Shown here: piece after piece, positions 44,872 to 54,154 of the stretch
How positions within the stretch are numbered: the stretch's first letter is position 1
How the letters are laid out: the number at the start of each line of letters is the position of its first letter
From: Paracoccus yibinensis
Lineage (GTDB): Bacteria > Pseudomonadota > Alphaproteobacteria > Rhodobacterales > Rhodobacteraceae
DNA: 64,000 nt
Assembly (NCBI RefSeq): GCF_030846195.1
Contig: NZ_JAVCWH010000002.1
Span: 1 to 64,000 of the forward strand
Reading direction: 5' to 3'
Notes under the pieces: generated by a model
What the model was told of the DNA's origin: nothing
What the model saw: the letters and a program-made list of their open reading frames with translations, nothing else
Database searches by the model: none
Position numbers and translations under genes: made by a program

Positions 44872-46026
44872 CCAACGGGCTGCGCGCGGCGGGCCAGTCG
44901 GTGCATGTGACATCCATGGGGGATTCGATCCCGCCCGCCATGCCGGGGCCGAACGGTTCCTGATCCTTGCGGCGACCCATGGCGAAGGTGATGCCCCGGC
45001 TTCGGCAAAAGGGTTCCTCGACCGGCTGGCGCAACTGCCTGCAGCCCCCGCCGCACCTGTAGCCGTGCTGGGCTTCGGCGACCGCAGCTTTACCGCTTTC
45101 TGCGCCTTCGCCCTTCAGGTCGATGCTGCCGCGCACGCAAGGCGCTGGGCCGCGCTGTTGCCGCTGGACACGGTTGACAGGCAATCCCCGCAGGATTTTG
45201 CCCGCTGGGGGCGGACGCCGGGCGCGGCCATCGGCATACCGCTCGAGCTTTCGCACGAGCCCGCAACACCGGTCACACAGAGGCTGTCCCTGCTGTCGCG
45301 CCGCGACTATGGGGCAGAGGTGCAAGCCGCCACAGCCATCTTGCGCTTTGCCCTGCCCGGGACCACCCTTCGGCAGCGGCTGACAGGCAAAGGGCTGGCA
45401 CGGTTCCAGGCAGGCGATCTTCTGGGCATCCTGCCCGAGGGATCGGCGGTGCCGCGCCTCTATTCGCTGGCTTCGGGCGCAAGCGACGGCTTCGTGGAGA
45501 TCGTGGGCCAGGAAACACCCGCGCGGCCTGTGTTCGGGGGCAGCTCATGGCGCTTGAACCCGGCGACAGCGTGCGGGCCTTTCTGCGGCGCAACGACCGC
45601 TTTCAGGCATGCAAGGACAGAACGCCGCTGATCCTGGTCGGCGCGGGCACCGGCATTTGGCCGCTGGCGGGCTTCATCCCCGCCAATGCCCGTCGCTGCC
45701 CGCTGGATCTGTTCTTTAGCTTGCGCCACCCCGACGGCGATTTCCTCTACCGCGACGATCTGGCCCGCCGGCAGGCTGAAGGGCGGCTGACGCGCCTGTC
45801 CACCGCCACCTCGCGCGGAGAGAAGCCGCGTTACGTCCAGGATGCCCTGCGAGACGAAGCCGAGCAGGTGGCCGAGACGGTCCGCAAGGGCGCGCGCATC
45901 ATGGTCTGCGGCGGCCGAGCAAAGGCGGAAGGGGTGTCCCGCGCGCTTGACGACATTCTCGCGCCGGCGGGTCTGACGCCGGCCATGCTGAACGCCGAAG
46001 GACGCTATGTCGAAGATGTCTTCTGA
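44872..46026 (+). pseudogene. Broken sulfite reductase-type flavoprotein (FMN/FAD reductase)
   Basis: Pieces of a CysJ-like diflavin reductase in three frames. A partial flavodoxin domain (LRAAGQSVHVTSMG, then in another frame LILAATHGEGDAPAS and VLGFGDRSF) leads into an FAD domain (PRLYSLAS near 45460) and an NAD(P)H domain in a third frame (LILVGAGTGIWPLAGFI, HYVQDAL-like RYVQDALRDEA, IMVCGGRA, ending AEGRYVEDVF). The first 40 or so flavodoxin residues, with the FMN loop, are missing and frame changes occur near 44940 and 45500-45545 (one at a G5 run). It cannot make an intact protein unless these are sequencing errors. The 315 bases before it (44558-44871) hold no gene I recognise. Confidence 0.7.
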
Positions 46027-46975
46027 TCCGGTCCGCCCTGCCCTGAACGGCCCGACCATGGGAACCCGGTGGTCGGCCCTGTCCCATGTCCCGCCCGGGC
46101 TTGATCCGGCACCGCTGCGGATGGCGCTTCAGCAGGGGGTCGACATGGCCGATGGCCGGATGTCCGCCTGGAAACCGGACAGCGACCTGATGCGCCTGAA
46201 CCGGGCGCCGGCGGGACAATGGGTGAAGGTGCCGCCTGATTTCGCCCGCGTCCTGACGCTCGGGCTTCAGATCGCCCGCGCCTCGGCGGGTGCCTTCGAC
46301 ATCGGCATGGGCGATGCGGTGCGCGCCTGGGGCCTTGGGCCTGATGCTGCCGACCCGGAAGCGATGCGCGCTGCCCTTGTCAGATCCCGCAGGCCTGCCC
46401 ATGAGGTGCTGGAGATCAATGGCGATGCGGTGCGGAAGACGACACCCACCGCCCTCGACCTGAACGATCGCCAAGGGATATGGCGTGGACTGCCTGGCCA
46501 GGGTGCTGGTGCACCACGAGATTGCCGATGGGCTGGTGGGCATCGACGGAGAGATGCGCGCCCTGGGCCTGCGGTGGGATCGGCATGGACCATCGCGGTC
46601 GAGGCACCCGATCCAGACCGCCGCACCCCGCACTCCGTCCCCATGCTTCAGGACGGCGCGGTGGCGACCTCGGGCGACTATCGCCACGGGGTCACGGTGC
46701 AGGGCCGCCTGTCGCACACGGTGGACCCGCGGAAAAGCGCGCCGCTTGCCGCACCGCCCGCATCGGTCACCGTGGTGGCGCCGACCTGCGCCCCGGCCGA
46801 CGCCTGGGCGACCGCGCTGGTGGCGGCAGGCTTTTCGGCGGGGGCTGCGCTTGCGGCAGATCACGACCTCGACCCGCTGTTTCTTCTGCGCGATGGTAAG
46901 GAGGGCTTGCAGACGCGGGCTGTTGGGCGCCTCTTTGGAAGCGATGCCACGGCAGCGGCTGGGGGACGGGCGTGA
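46007..46975 (+). pseudogene. apbE: ApbE-type FMN transferase with a frame-swapped middle
   Basis: An open frame of 322 codons resembling FAD:protein FMN transferases: NGPTMGTRWSAL at the start, DGRMSAWKPDSDLMRLNR, and GAVATSGDYRH near the end. Between about 46470 and 46585 the family sequence (ALDLNG-IAKGYGVDCLARVLVHHEIADG) is in a different frame from both ends: a 2-base loss after CTGAAC is later compensated. About 35 residues, including the nucleotide-binding GIAKGYG, are therefore replaced by nonsense although no stop arises. The stop overlaps the GTG of the next gene. Either a dead gene or assembly error. No signal peptide is seen. Confidence 0.65.
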
Positions 46976-48861
46976 CTTACAAGCGAACGGATCTGTTGAA
47001 GACGGGCCTTCTGGTCTTTGCCCTTGCCGGACTGGCAGCGGGTCTTGTCCTGCAGCTGGGAGGGCGTGCCGATCTTGCGGGGCTGACCTGGGCTGCGGGC
47101 GTCCTGCCGATCCTGGCCGCCCTGCTGGCCGAGATCCTGCGCAGCCTGGCGCGGGGCGAGGTCGGCCTCGACATCGTGGCGGCGCTGTCGATGTCGGCGG
47201 CCCTGGTCTTTGGCGAAACGCTGGCTGCCGCCGTCGTCGCGGTGATGTATTCAGGCGGCACCTTCCTGGAAAGTTTTGCCGAGGGCCGCGCCCGGCGCGA
47301 GATGCGCGACCTGCTGTCCCGTGTGCCCCGCACCGCCACCCGCCACCGCAATGGCGGCCTGGAGGATGTGGCCCTGGACGACATCCGCCCCGGCGACCGC
47401 CTGCTGATCCGCCAGGGCGACGTGGTGCCGGTGGATGGGCATGTCGCCTCGGCCACGGCCTTCCTCGACACTTCGGCGCTGACGGGCGAGTCCCTGCCCG
47501 TCCGCCTTGGTGAAGGCGCCGAGGCGATGAGCGGGTCCACCAATGCAGGCGACGCCTTCGACCTGATCGCCACGCACGAGGCCCGCGACAGCACCTATGC
47601 CGGCATCGTCCGCCTGGTCGAACAGGCGCAGCGGTCCCGCGCGCCCATGGCCCGGCTGGCCGATCGCTGGTCGCTGGCGTTTCTGGCCGTGACGCTGCTG
47701 ATTGCGGGGGCGGCCTGGTGGTTCACGGGCGATCCGATCCGTGCGGTGGCCGTGCTGGTCGTGGCCACCCCCTGCCCGCTGATCCTGGCCGTGCCCGTGG
47801 CCCTGGTCGCAGGCCTGTCGCGTGCCGCCCATTTCGGCGTGCTGGTCAAGGGCGCCAAGCCGCTGGAGGCGATGGCCCGCACCCGCACGCTGATCCTCGA
47901 CAAGACCGGTACGCTGACCGACGGACGACCCCGGATCGTAAGCATCGACCCTGCAGAGGGCATGACCGGGGACGACATCCTGCGCCTTGCGGCAGCGGCC
48001 GACCAGGCAACCAAGCACCCCGTCGCCCAGGCCATCGTCATGGCGGCCAAGGCCCGCGGGATGACCCTGCCAGTTCCCCGCGACGCGGCCGAAATCCCGG
48101 GCGAGGGCGTGACCGCCCTGGTCGAGGGCCGGCAGGTCGTCGTGGGGGGCCATGGCTTCGTCGCCGGGCGCGTGGGCCATGCGGGCCAACAGCCGGACAT
48201 GGCCGCCGGATCGGTCATGGTGGCGGTGGCGGTCGACGGCCGGATGGCGGGGCATCTGGTGATGTCGGACCCCTTGCGCGACGGCGCGGGCGACATGCTG
48301 GCGGGCCTTCGCCGTCAGGGGATCGAACGGATCCTGCTTGCCACCGGCGACCGGGCCGAGGTCGCCCGACGCGTGACCGAAGGCCTGGGTCTCGACGGCA
48401 TCCGCGCGGGCCTGACGCCCGACGAAAAGGTCCTTCTGGTCCTGACCGAACACAAGAACGGCCCGGTGATGATGGTGGGCGACGGCGTCAACGACGCCCC
48501 GGCCCTGGCCGCGGCCGACGTCGGCGTGGCCATGGGCGCGCGCGGCGCCGCCGCCAGTGCCGAGGCCGCCGACGTGGTCCTGCTGGTGGACCGCCTGGAT
48601 CGCATCGGCCCCGGGATCGAGATCGCGCGCCGCTCGCGCCGCATCGCGCTTGAAAGCGTGGTGGCGGGCATCGGCCTGTCGGTCCTGGGCATGACCGCCG
48701 CCGCCCTGGGCCACCTGACCCCCGTTCAGGGCGCCCTGATCCAGGAAGCCATCGACGTGGCCGTCATCCTCAACGCCCTGCGCGCCCTGCGTATCCGACC
48801 TGCCCAGGCCCGCATGGCCCACCCGGCCGATGAACCGCACCAGGAAGGAGTCTTTGCATGA
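46972..48861 (+). CDS. Heavy-metal P-type ATPase with a TPCPL motif
   Basis: A 629-residue P-type pump: no N-terminal metal-binding domain, TGES at 171-174, phosphorylated D310 in [20 protein letters not shown] near 500, and a soluble nucleotide domain with KHPVAQA. The membrane ion site is TPCPL (266-270) instead of CPC, SPC or CPH, so the metal is uncertain. It starts with GTG overlapping the ApbE stop (GTGA), and its own stop overlaps the VIT-family gene (ATGA), so the three are co-translated. Link to an iron/manganese transporter suggests a role in transition-metal export, by inference only. Confidence 0.88.
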   Translation: MTYKRTDLLKTGLLVFALAGLAAGLVLQLGGRADLAGLTWAAGVLPILAALLAEILRSLARGEVGLDIVAALSMSAALVFGETLAAAVVAVMYSGGTFLESFAEGRARREMRDLLSRVPRTATRHRNGGLEDVALDDIRPGDRLLIRQGDVVPVDGHVASATAFLDTSALTGESLPVRLGEGAEAMSGSTNAGDAFDLIATHEARDSTYAGIVRLVEQAQRSRAPMARLADRWSLAFLAVTLLIAGAAWWFTGDPIRAVAVLVVATPCPLILAVPVALVAGLSRAAHFGVLVKGAKPLEAMARTRTLILDKTGTLTDGRPRIVSIDPAEGMTGDDILRLAAAADQATKHPVAQAIVMAAKARGMTLPVPRDAAEIPGEGVTALVEGRQVVVGGHGFVAGRVGHAGQQPDMAAGSVMVAVAVDGRMAGHLVMSDPLRDGAGDMLAGLRRQGIERILLATGDRAEVARRVTEGLGLDGIRAGLTPDEKVLLVLTEHKNGPVMMVGDGVNDAPALAAADVGVAMGARGAAASAEAADVVLLVDRLDRIGPGIEIARRSRRIALESVVAGIGLSVLGMTAAALGHLTPVQGALIQEAIDVAVILNALRALRIRPAQARMAHPADEPHQEGVFA

Positions 48862-49559
48862 GCCGCCTGTCCCATTCGGAAATCCACATGGTTCACCGCA
48901 TTGGCTGGCTGCGCGCCGCGGTGCTGGGGGCCAATGACGGGATCCTCTCCACATCCAGCCTGGTGGTGGGCGTGGCCGCCGCCGGAACCGGCCGGACCGA
49001 GGTGCTGATTGCCGGGTTGGCCGGACTGGTCGCGGGCGCCATGTCGATGGCCGCAGGCGAATATGTCTCGGTCAGTTCGCAGACTGATGCCGAGAGCGCC
49101 GATCTTGACAAGGAACACAGGGAACTGGCCGAGATGCCCGAGGCGGAGCTTGAGGAACTGACCCGGATCTATGAGGAGCGCGGTCTGACGCGCGACCTTG
49201 CCCAGCGGGTGGCGGTGCAGCTGACGGCGCATGACGCGCTTGGCGCCCATGCACGCGACGAGCTGGGGATTTCCGAAACGGTCACCTCGCATCCGGTGCA
49301 GGCGGCTGTCATCTCGGCCCTGACCTTCGCGGCGGGCGCGGTGGTGCCGCTGATCGTGGCGCTGCTGGCGCCGCCCGCGCAGACCGTCGTGTTCGTGGGT
49401 GTCGCGACGCTGCTGGCCCTTGCCGTGCTGGGTGGCCTCGGCGCTTCCGCAGGCGGCGCGGGCATCCTTCGTGGCGCGATGCGGGTGACGCTGTGGGGCG
49501 TCCTTGCCATGGGCGCCACGGCCATCGTGGGAATGCTGTTCGGCGTCACGGTCGGGTAA
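48858..49559 (+). CDS. VIT1/CCC1-family Fe/Mn transporter
   Basis: A 233-residue membrane protein with five helices. The N-terminal HRIGWLRAAVLGANDGILST and MSMAAGEYVSVSSQTDAE segments are diagnostic; the acidic-rich cytoplasmic loop (about 75-150, EHRELAEMPEAELEEL) is the metal-collecting region in VIT proteins. It would move Fe(II) or Mn(II) out of the cytoplasm. It is coupled to the P-type ATPase through ATGA. Confidence 0.9.
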   Translation: MSRLSHSEIHMVHRIGWLRAAVLGANDGILSTSSLVVGVAAAGTGRTEVLIAGLAGLVAGAMSMAAGEYVSVSSQTDAESADLDKEHRELAEMPEAELEELTRIYEERGLTRDLAQRVAVQLTAHDALGAHARDELGISETVTSHPVQAAVISALTFAAGAVVPLIVALLAPPAQTVVFVGVATLLALAVLGGLGASAGGAGILRGAMRVTLWGVLAMGATAIVGMLFGVTVG

Positions 49560-49620
49560 CTGCTCGGGCTGGGATTTCGTGGCGGCTGCACCCATGCTGT
49601 AAGCTGCGCGCAAGGTTGCG

Positions 49621-49935
49621 ATGCCAGTTCCAGCCAAAGGGCGGCGAACGGCATGGCATATGACAACGCAGACGGTCTGGATCGGCATCGGCTTTCTGGG
49701 GCAGGCGCTGTTCAGCGCACGTTTCATCGTCCAGTGGCTGGCCAGCGAGCGACTGCGCCAAAGCGTCGTGCCGCTGGCCTTCTGGTGGTTCTCGCTGGCA
49801 GGCGGAGCGACCCTTCTCAGCTATGCGCTCTGGCGGGGTGATCCGGTCTTTGTGCTGGGACAGGGGCTGGGCCTTGTCGTCTACTTGCGCAACCTGATGC
49901 TGATCCGGCAGCACCGCCGGGCTGCCGCCGCATGA
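49621..49935 (+). CDS. Lipid A biosynthesis N-terminal (LAB_N) domain protein, RgtF-like
   Basis: A 104-residue membrane protein with three helices and the LAB_N pattern GFLGQALFSARFIVQWLASE, then FWWFSLAGG and LVVYLRNLML. Family knowledge: in Rhizobium the similar RgtF assists RgtE in making dodecaprenyl-phosphate galacturonic acid. The stop overlaps the glycosyltransferase start (ATGA). ATG 49621 has AAGG 6 bases upstream; ATG 49660 gives a protein closer to the usual length of family N-termini and is possible. Confidence 0.8.
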   Translation: MPVPAKGRRTAWHMTTQTVWIGIGFLGQALFSARFIVQWLASERLRQSVVPLAFWWFSLAGGATLLSYALWRGDPVFVLGQGLGLVVYLRNLMLIRQHRRAAAA

Positions 49936-51482
49936 GGCCCGTCCTTTCGGCCACGCTGCTGTTCACGCTGACGGCCCTGACGCTGATCCTGCTGCGGCCA
50001 CTGATGCCTGTCGACGAGACGCGCTACATGGCCGCAGCATGGGAGATGCGGATTGGCGGATCTCCCTGGGTGCCGCATCTGAACGGCGCACTGTATGGTC
50101 ACAAGCCGCCGCTGCTGTTCTGGCTGATCAATCTGGTCTGGGCCTTGGACGGCATCGCCGAGTTTCCCGCCCGGCTGATCGGACCGACCTTCGCGGCGGC
50201 TTCCGTCGCGCTAACGGGGCTGCTGGCGCGACGGCTTTGGCCGAATCAGCCTGCCCGCGCAGGTGGGGCGGCGCTGATCCTGGCGGTATCGCCTGTCTGG
50301 CTGCTGTTCGGCTCGGCCACGATGTTCGACGCGATGCTGACCTGCGCCACGCTGCTGTCCATGCTGGCACTGTGGTCGGCGGCGCAGCGCCCCAGGCGCG
50401 CGGCTTGGGCGGCGCTTGGCGCAGCGGTCGCCTTCGGGGTTTATGCCAAGGGGCCGGTGATCCTGCTGCACGTGCTGCCTGCGGCGTTGGCCATGCCGGT
50501 CTGGGCCGGTGCCGCGCGTCCGTCCGGGCGCGTCTGGGCCACGGGCCTCGGGCTGGCGCTGCTGGTGGCGCTTCTGCTGGTGGGGCTGTGGCTTGTCCCT
50601 GCGCTGATCCTGGGAGGCGCGGACTACCGGACCGAGGTTCTTTGGCGTCAAAGCGGCGGGCGCATGGTGGCCTCGTTCGCCCACCAGAAGCCGTGGTGGT
50701 TCTTCCTGGCGCTGCTGCCGCTGATGATCTGGCCCTTCGGCTGGACCTGGTCGGGCTTTGCCGCGCTGCGGCCACGCCGTCTGCTCGCCGACAGGGGGAC
50801 GCAGCTTGTCGCCTTGTGGGCGGGGGGTGCCCTGGCGGCCTTCTCGCTCATCAGCGGCAAGCAGGCCCATTATCTGCTGCCCGAGATGCCGGCCTTGGCA
50901 CTGTTGATGGCGGGCGGACTTCCCACGCGCAAATGGCGACGCCGCGACCTGTGGCTGGCGCTGCCGCTGTTGGCCGCCCTGGCGGGCTTCGGGGCCGCCG
51001 CGACCGGGCTGATCCCTGCGCCCAGGAAGCTGGACGACCCCTTGCCTCTGTGGTCCCTGGTCCTGGGCTCCGCTTGCCTGCTTGTCGGCATTGTCGGTTT
51101 CCTGCGGCTGCGGTCGGCGCCCGTCGCCCTAGCCGCGCTGCCCCTGGCGCTGATGATCGGGCTGCATCTGGCACTGAGCCCGCTTCTGTTTGCGCGCTAC
51201 GACATGACGGCGCTTGGCCAGGCGGTTTCGCCCTTTGATCGTCCGGGAATTGCCGTCACCGACGGCACCTATCACGCCCAACTGAACTTCGCGGGCCGGC
51301 TGCGCAATCCCGTGGCCCGGCTGGCGGGTCCAGAAGCCGTGGCGGCCTGGCGGCAAGCCCACCCCGATGGCCTGCTTCTGGACCGGGCCGGCCTGGCGAT
51401 CCCAGGCATGATTCCCGTCGCCGCGCTGCCCTATCGCGGCGGCACATACAGCCTTTACCGTTCAGAAGAGGTCGCGCCATGA
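49932..51482 (+). CDS. Lipid A glycosyltransferase, GT39/ArnT-type (RgtD-like)
   Basis: A 516-residue integral membrane transferase with about a dozen helices. The first periplasmic loop holds the catalytic DETRY (29-33) and the YGHKPPLLFWLIN segment of ArnT/RgtD enzymes, which move a sugar from undecaprenyl (dodecaprenyl) phosphate onto lipid A. The neighbours (GT2 carrier-sugar synthase and UDP-glucuronate epimerase) point to galacturonic acid rather than aminoarabinose, since none of the arnA/arnB/arnD genes is present. Confidence 0.85.
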   Translation: MRPVLSATLLFTLTALTLILLRPLMPVDETRYMAAAWEMRIGGSPWVPHLNGALYGHKPPLLFWLINLVWALDGIAEFPARLIGPTFAAASVALTGLLARRLWPNQPARAGGAALILAVSPVWLLFGSATMFDAMLTCATLLSMLALWSAAQRPRRAAWAALGAAVAFGVYAKGPVILLHVLPAALAMPVWAGAARPSGRVWATGLGLALLVALLLVGLWLVPALILGGADYRTEVLWRQSGGRMVASFAHQKPWWFFLALLPLMIWPFGWTWSGFAALRPRRLLADRGTQLVALWAGGALAAFSLISGKQAHYLLPEMPALALLMAGGLPTRKWRRRDLWLALPLLAALAGFGAAATGLIPAPRKLDDPLPLWSLVLGSACLLVGIVGFLRLRSAPVALAALPLALMIGLHLALSPLLFARYDMTALGQAVSPFDRPGIAVTDGTYHAQLNFAGRLRNPVARLAGPEAVAAWRQAHPDGLLLDRAGLAIPGMIPVAALPYRGGTYSLYRSEEVAP

Positions 51483-52228
51483 CGCCTGACGTTTCCGTTG
51501 TCCTTCCGGCCAAGAACGAAGCTGGCAACATCGCCCCCCTGTTGCGCGCCATCGCCGCCGTTCTGCAGGACCATGCGCACGAGATCATCGTGGTCAACGA
51601 CGCCTCGACTGACCGGACGCCGCAGGAACTGGCGGGGTTGCAGGCGGAATTGCCGCAGCTTCGGGTGATCTGCCACAACCGCTCCTGCGGGCAGTCCGCC
51701 GCGATCCGCAGCGGCGTGCTGGCCGCGCGAGGCGCCCTGATCGCCACACTGGACGCGGACGGCCAGAACCCGCCCGAAAACCTGCCCGCCCTTCTGGCGC
51801 CCTTCCGGCAGGGCATCCCCATGCTTGGGCTGGTGCAGGGCCAGCGGGTCGGGCGGCGCGACCGCTGGACGCGGCGGCTGGCCTCGCGCCTTGCAAACCG
51901 CATCCGTGCGGGGCTGCTGCGCGACGGGGTGCAGGACAGCGGCTGCGGGCTGAAGGCCTTCCCGCGCGAGGTTTACCTGGCGCTGCCCTTTTTCGACCAC
52001 ATTCACCGCTTCATGCCCGCCATGATCGCGCGAGAAGGGCTCGAGGTCGTGACCATACCCGTCACCCACGCCCCCCGCGCCTTCGGCCGGTCCAATTATG
52101 GCAACCTGCAACGCGCCCTGGTCGGCATCGTGGACCTGCTGGGCGCGGCCTGGCTGATACGCCGCCGTCGCTTGACACAGGCGCAAGAGCTGTCACGGCC
52201 GGCCCAGGACATGCGGGGTGCGGCATGA
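51479..52228 (+). CDS. GT2 polyprenyl-phosphate sugar synthase (RgtE-like)
   Basis: A 249-residue GT-A glycosyltransferase like dolichyl-phosphate mannose synthase and ArnC/RgtE. Motifs: VVLPAKNEAGNI (7-18), VVNDASTDRTP, the metal-binding DADGQ (about 97-101) and QDSGCGLKAF. No C-terminal membrane pair, unlike ArnC. It should attach the sugar from UDP to the lipid carrier used by the upstream GT39 enzyme. Overlaps on both sides (ATGA) show tight coupling. Confidence 0.88.
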   Translation: MTPDVSVVLPAKNEAGNIAPLLRAIAAVLQDHAHEIIVVNDASTDRTPQELAGLQAELPQLRVICHNRSCGQSAAIRSGVLAARGALIATLDADGQNPPENLPALLAPFRQGIPMLGLVQGQRVGRRDRWTRRLASRLANRIRAGLLRDGVQDSGCGLKAFPREVYLALPFFDHIHRFMPAMIAREGLEVVTIPVTHAPRAFGRSNYGNLQRALVGIVDLLGAAWLIRRRRLTQAQELSRPAQDMRGAA

Positions 52229-53268
52229 CCGTCCTGATCACCGGGGCCGCAGGGTTCATCGGCTTTCACCTGACACGCCGCCTGCTGGCCGAAGGCGCCC
52301 GCGTCATCGGGGTGGACGACCACAACCCTTATTACGATCCGGCCCTGAAGGCTGCGCGCGAGGCGCAACTGATCGCCCATCCGAACTACCTGTCCCTGCG
52401 CGGCGGGATCGAGGCTCCGGGCCTGCTGGCAGATATCATGGCCAGCCACCGACCCCGCGTGGTGGTCCATCTGGCAGCCCAGGCCGGCGTGCGCCATTCG
52501 ATCGAGGCGCCGGGCAGCTATGCCTCGGCCAACTTGGCCGGCACGTTCCAGGTCTTGGAAGCGGCACGGGCCTTTCCGCCCGATCATCTGCTGATGGCCT
52601 CCAGCAGTTCGGTTTATGGAGGCAGCGACCGGATGCCGCACAGGGAAACCGACCGGACCGACCAGCCGCTGTCCTTCTATGCCGCGACCAAGAAGGCATC
52701 CGAGACGATGGCCCATTCCTATGCCGCGCTCTATGGCCTGCCGGTCACGATGCTGCGCTTCTTCACCGTCTATGGTCCCTGGGGGCGGCCTGACATGGCA
52801 CCGTTCCTGTTCACCTCGGCCCTGTTCGAGGATCGGCCGATCCGGCTCTTCAACCACGGCCGGTTGCAGCGCGACTTCACCTATATCGATGACCTGGTCG
52901 AGGCGATCCGCGCGCTGATCGACATGGTCCCGCATCATCCCGCGATACCGGTGAAGGGCGACAGCCTGTCGAGCGTGGCGCCGTTCCGCGTCGTCAATAT
53001 CGGCAATGGCAGGCCGATCCCGCTGATGGACTTCATCGAGGCGCTGGAAGCCGCCACCGGGCGCACGGGGCGATTGCAGCTGCTGCCGATGCAGCCCGGC
53101 GATGTCGAGGCGACTTGGGCGGACACCACACTTTTGGAACGCTTGATCGGACCCCGCCAGCAGACGCCCCTGGCCCTGGCACTGGCGCGCTATGTCGACT
53201 GGTTTGCCAGCCACTACCCGGCAGCCCTTCCCGGACCCCGGGACAAGCGGGTTCTGCTGCATCAATAG
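52225..53268 (+). CDS. UDP-glucuronate 4-epimerase-like NAD-dependent epimerase
   Basis: A 347-residue short-chain dehydrogenase/epimerase. Rossmann motif GAAGFIG is at 7-13, catalytic S128/S129 with Y152 and K156 (FYAATKKASE). FFTVYGPWGRPDMA and RDFTYIDDLVEAI are typical of UDP-glucuronate 4-epimerases, which give UDP-galacturonate. Last gene of the predicted lipid A modification operon, supplying the sugar donor. Confidence 0.9.
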   Translation: MTVLITGAAGFIGFHLTRRLLAEGARVIGVDDHNPYYDPALKAAREAQLIAHPNYLSLRGGIEAPGLLADIMASHRPRVVVHLAAQAGVRHSIEAPGSYASANLAGTFQVLEAARAFPPDHLLMASSSSVYGGSDRMPHRETDRTDQPLSFYAATKKASETMAHSYAALYGLPVTMLRFFTVYGPWGRPDMAPFLFTSALFEDRPIRLFNHGRLQRDFTYIDDLVEAIRALIDMVPHHPAIPVKGDSLSSVAPFRVVNIGNGRPIPLMDFIEALEAATGRTGRLQLLPMQPGDVEATWADTTLLERLIGPRQQTPLALALARYVDWFASHYPAALPGPRDKRVLLHQ

Positions 53269-53345
53269 GCCTGCCCCCGTAAGCTTTCCGCAAGCTTCGC
53301 CTGCTTGAAGGATGGCATCGAAACACTGCCAAAGGAGACCTTTTC

Positions 53346-53609
53346 ATGCGTTTCACCCTGCTTCCCGCCGCCACCCTGATGATCGCCGCCGCCCTGCCGG
53401 CCCTGGCCGAGGACCGCTGCACCGTGCCGGAGGCGGACTGGCGCCCGGTCGAGGAGCTGAAGGCCGACCTGACCGCCAAGGGCTGGACCATCAGCAACGT
53501 CAAGACCGAGGATGGCTGCTACGAGGTCTATGGCAAGGACGAGAAAGGCGAGAAGGTCGAGATCTTCTTCGACCCCGCCACCTTCGAGGCGAAGGGCTCA
53601 GATGACTGA
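53346..53609 (+). CDS. Small periplasmic PepSY-domain protein
   Basis: An 87-residue protein with a signal peptide (1-21, ending ALPALAED) and one PepSY repeat: EELKADLTAKGWTISNVKTE then CYEVYGKDEKGEKVEIFFDP. Two cysteines (about 25 and 59) may form a disulfide. AAAGGAG is 7-9 bases upstream. It overlaps the cytochrome b561 gene (ATGACTGA), a common pairing whose role may be sensing or inhibiting; unproven. Confidence 0.85.
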   Translation: MRFTLLPAATLMIAAALPALAEDRCTVPEADWRPVEELKADLTAKGWTISNVKTEDGCYEVYGKDEKGEKVEIFFDPATFEAKGSDD

Positions 53610-54141
53610 CAGGGTCCGGGTCTGGGACGGCTTCGTTCGGCTGTTCCACTGGTCGCTGGCCGCGCTGATCGCCGGCACCTGGCTCACCTCGGACGGGCCG
53701 AAGCTGTGGCATGAACGGATGGGATATGCCATCGCGGGCCTGATCGCCGCGCGGCTGGTCTGGGGGTTCGTCGGCCCCCGCCATGCCCGCTTCGGCGACT
53801 TCGTGCGCGGACCGCGGGCCGTCCTGGCCTATCTGCATGCGCTGCGTGCGGGCCGCGAGCCGCGCTATCTGGGTCACAACCCGGCGGGTGGGGCGATGAT
53901 CGTGGCGCTGCTGCTGGCCGTGTCCGGGACCGCCCTGACCGGCTGGCTTCAGACCACCGACGCCTTCTGGGGATCGGAGGCGATGGAGGAAGTCCACGAG
54001 GTTCTGGCGACGCTGATCCTGGTGCTTGCCGCGCTGCATGTGGCGGGTGTGGTGGTGGAAAGCCTGCGCCACCGCGAGAACCTGGTCCTGTCGATGCTGA
54101 CCGGCACCAAGCGGCCGCTGGCCGCGAAGGACCACCCTTGA
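53602..54141 (+). CDS. Cytochrome b561-family dihaem membrane protein
   Basis: A 179-residue membrane protein with four helices. Haem-ligand histidines are placed as in b561 proteins: RLFHWSLA near 13-20, LWHERMGY near 35-42, VHEVLATL and ALHVAGV in the last two helices. ATG 53602 follows GAAGGG and overlaps the PepSY stop. It probably moves electrons between quinol and a periplasmic partner. It faces the sensor kinase gene tail to tail, 13 bases apart. Confidence 0.87.
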   Translation: MTDRVRVWDGFVRLFHWSLAALIAGTWLTSDGPKLWHERMGYAIAGLIAARLVWGFVGPRHARFGDFVRGPRAVLAYLHALRAGREPRYLGHNPAGGAMIVALLLAVSGTALTGWLQTTDAFWGSEAMEEVHEVLATLILVLAALHVAGVVVESLRHRENLVLSMLTGTKRPLAAKDHP

Positions 54142-54154
54142 CACCCACATACCA

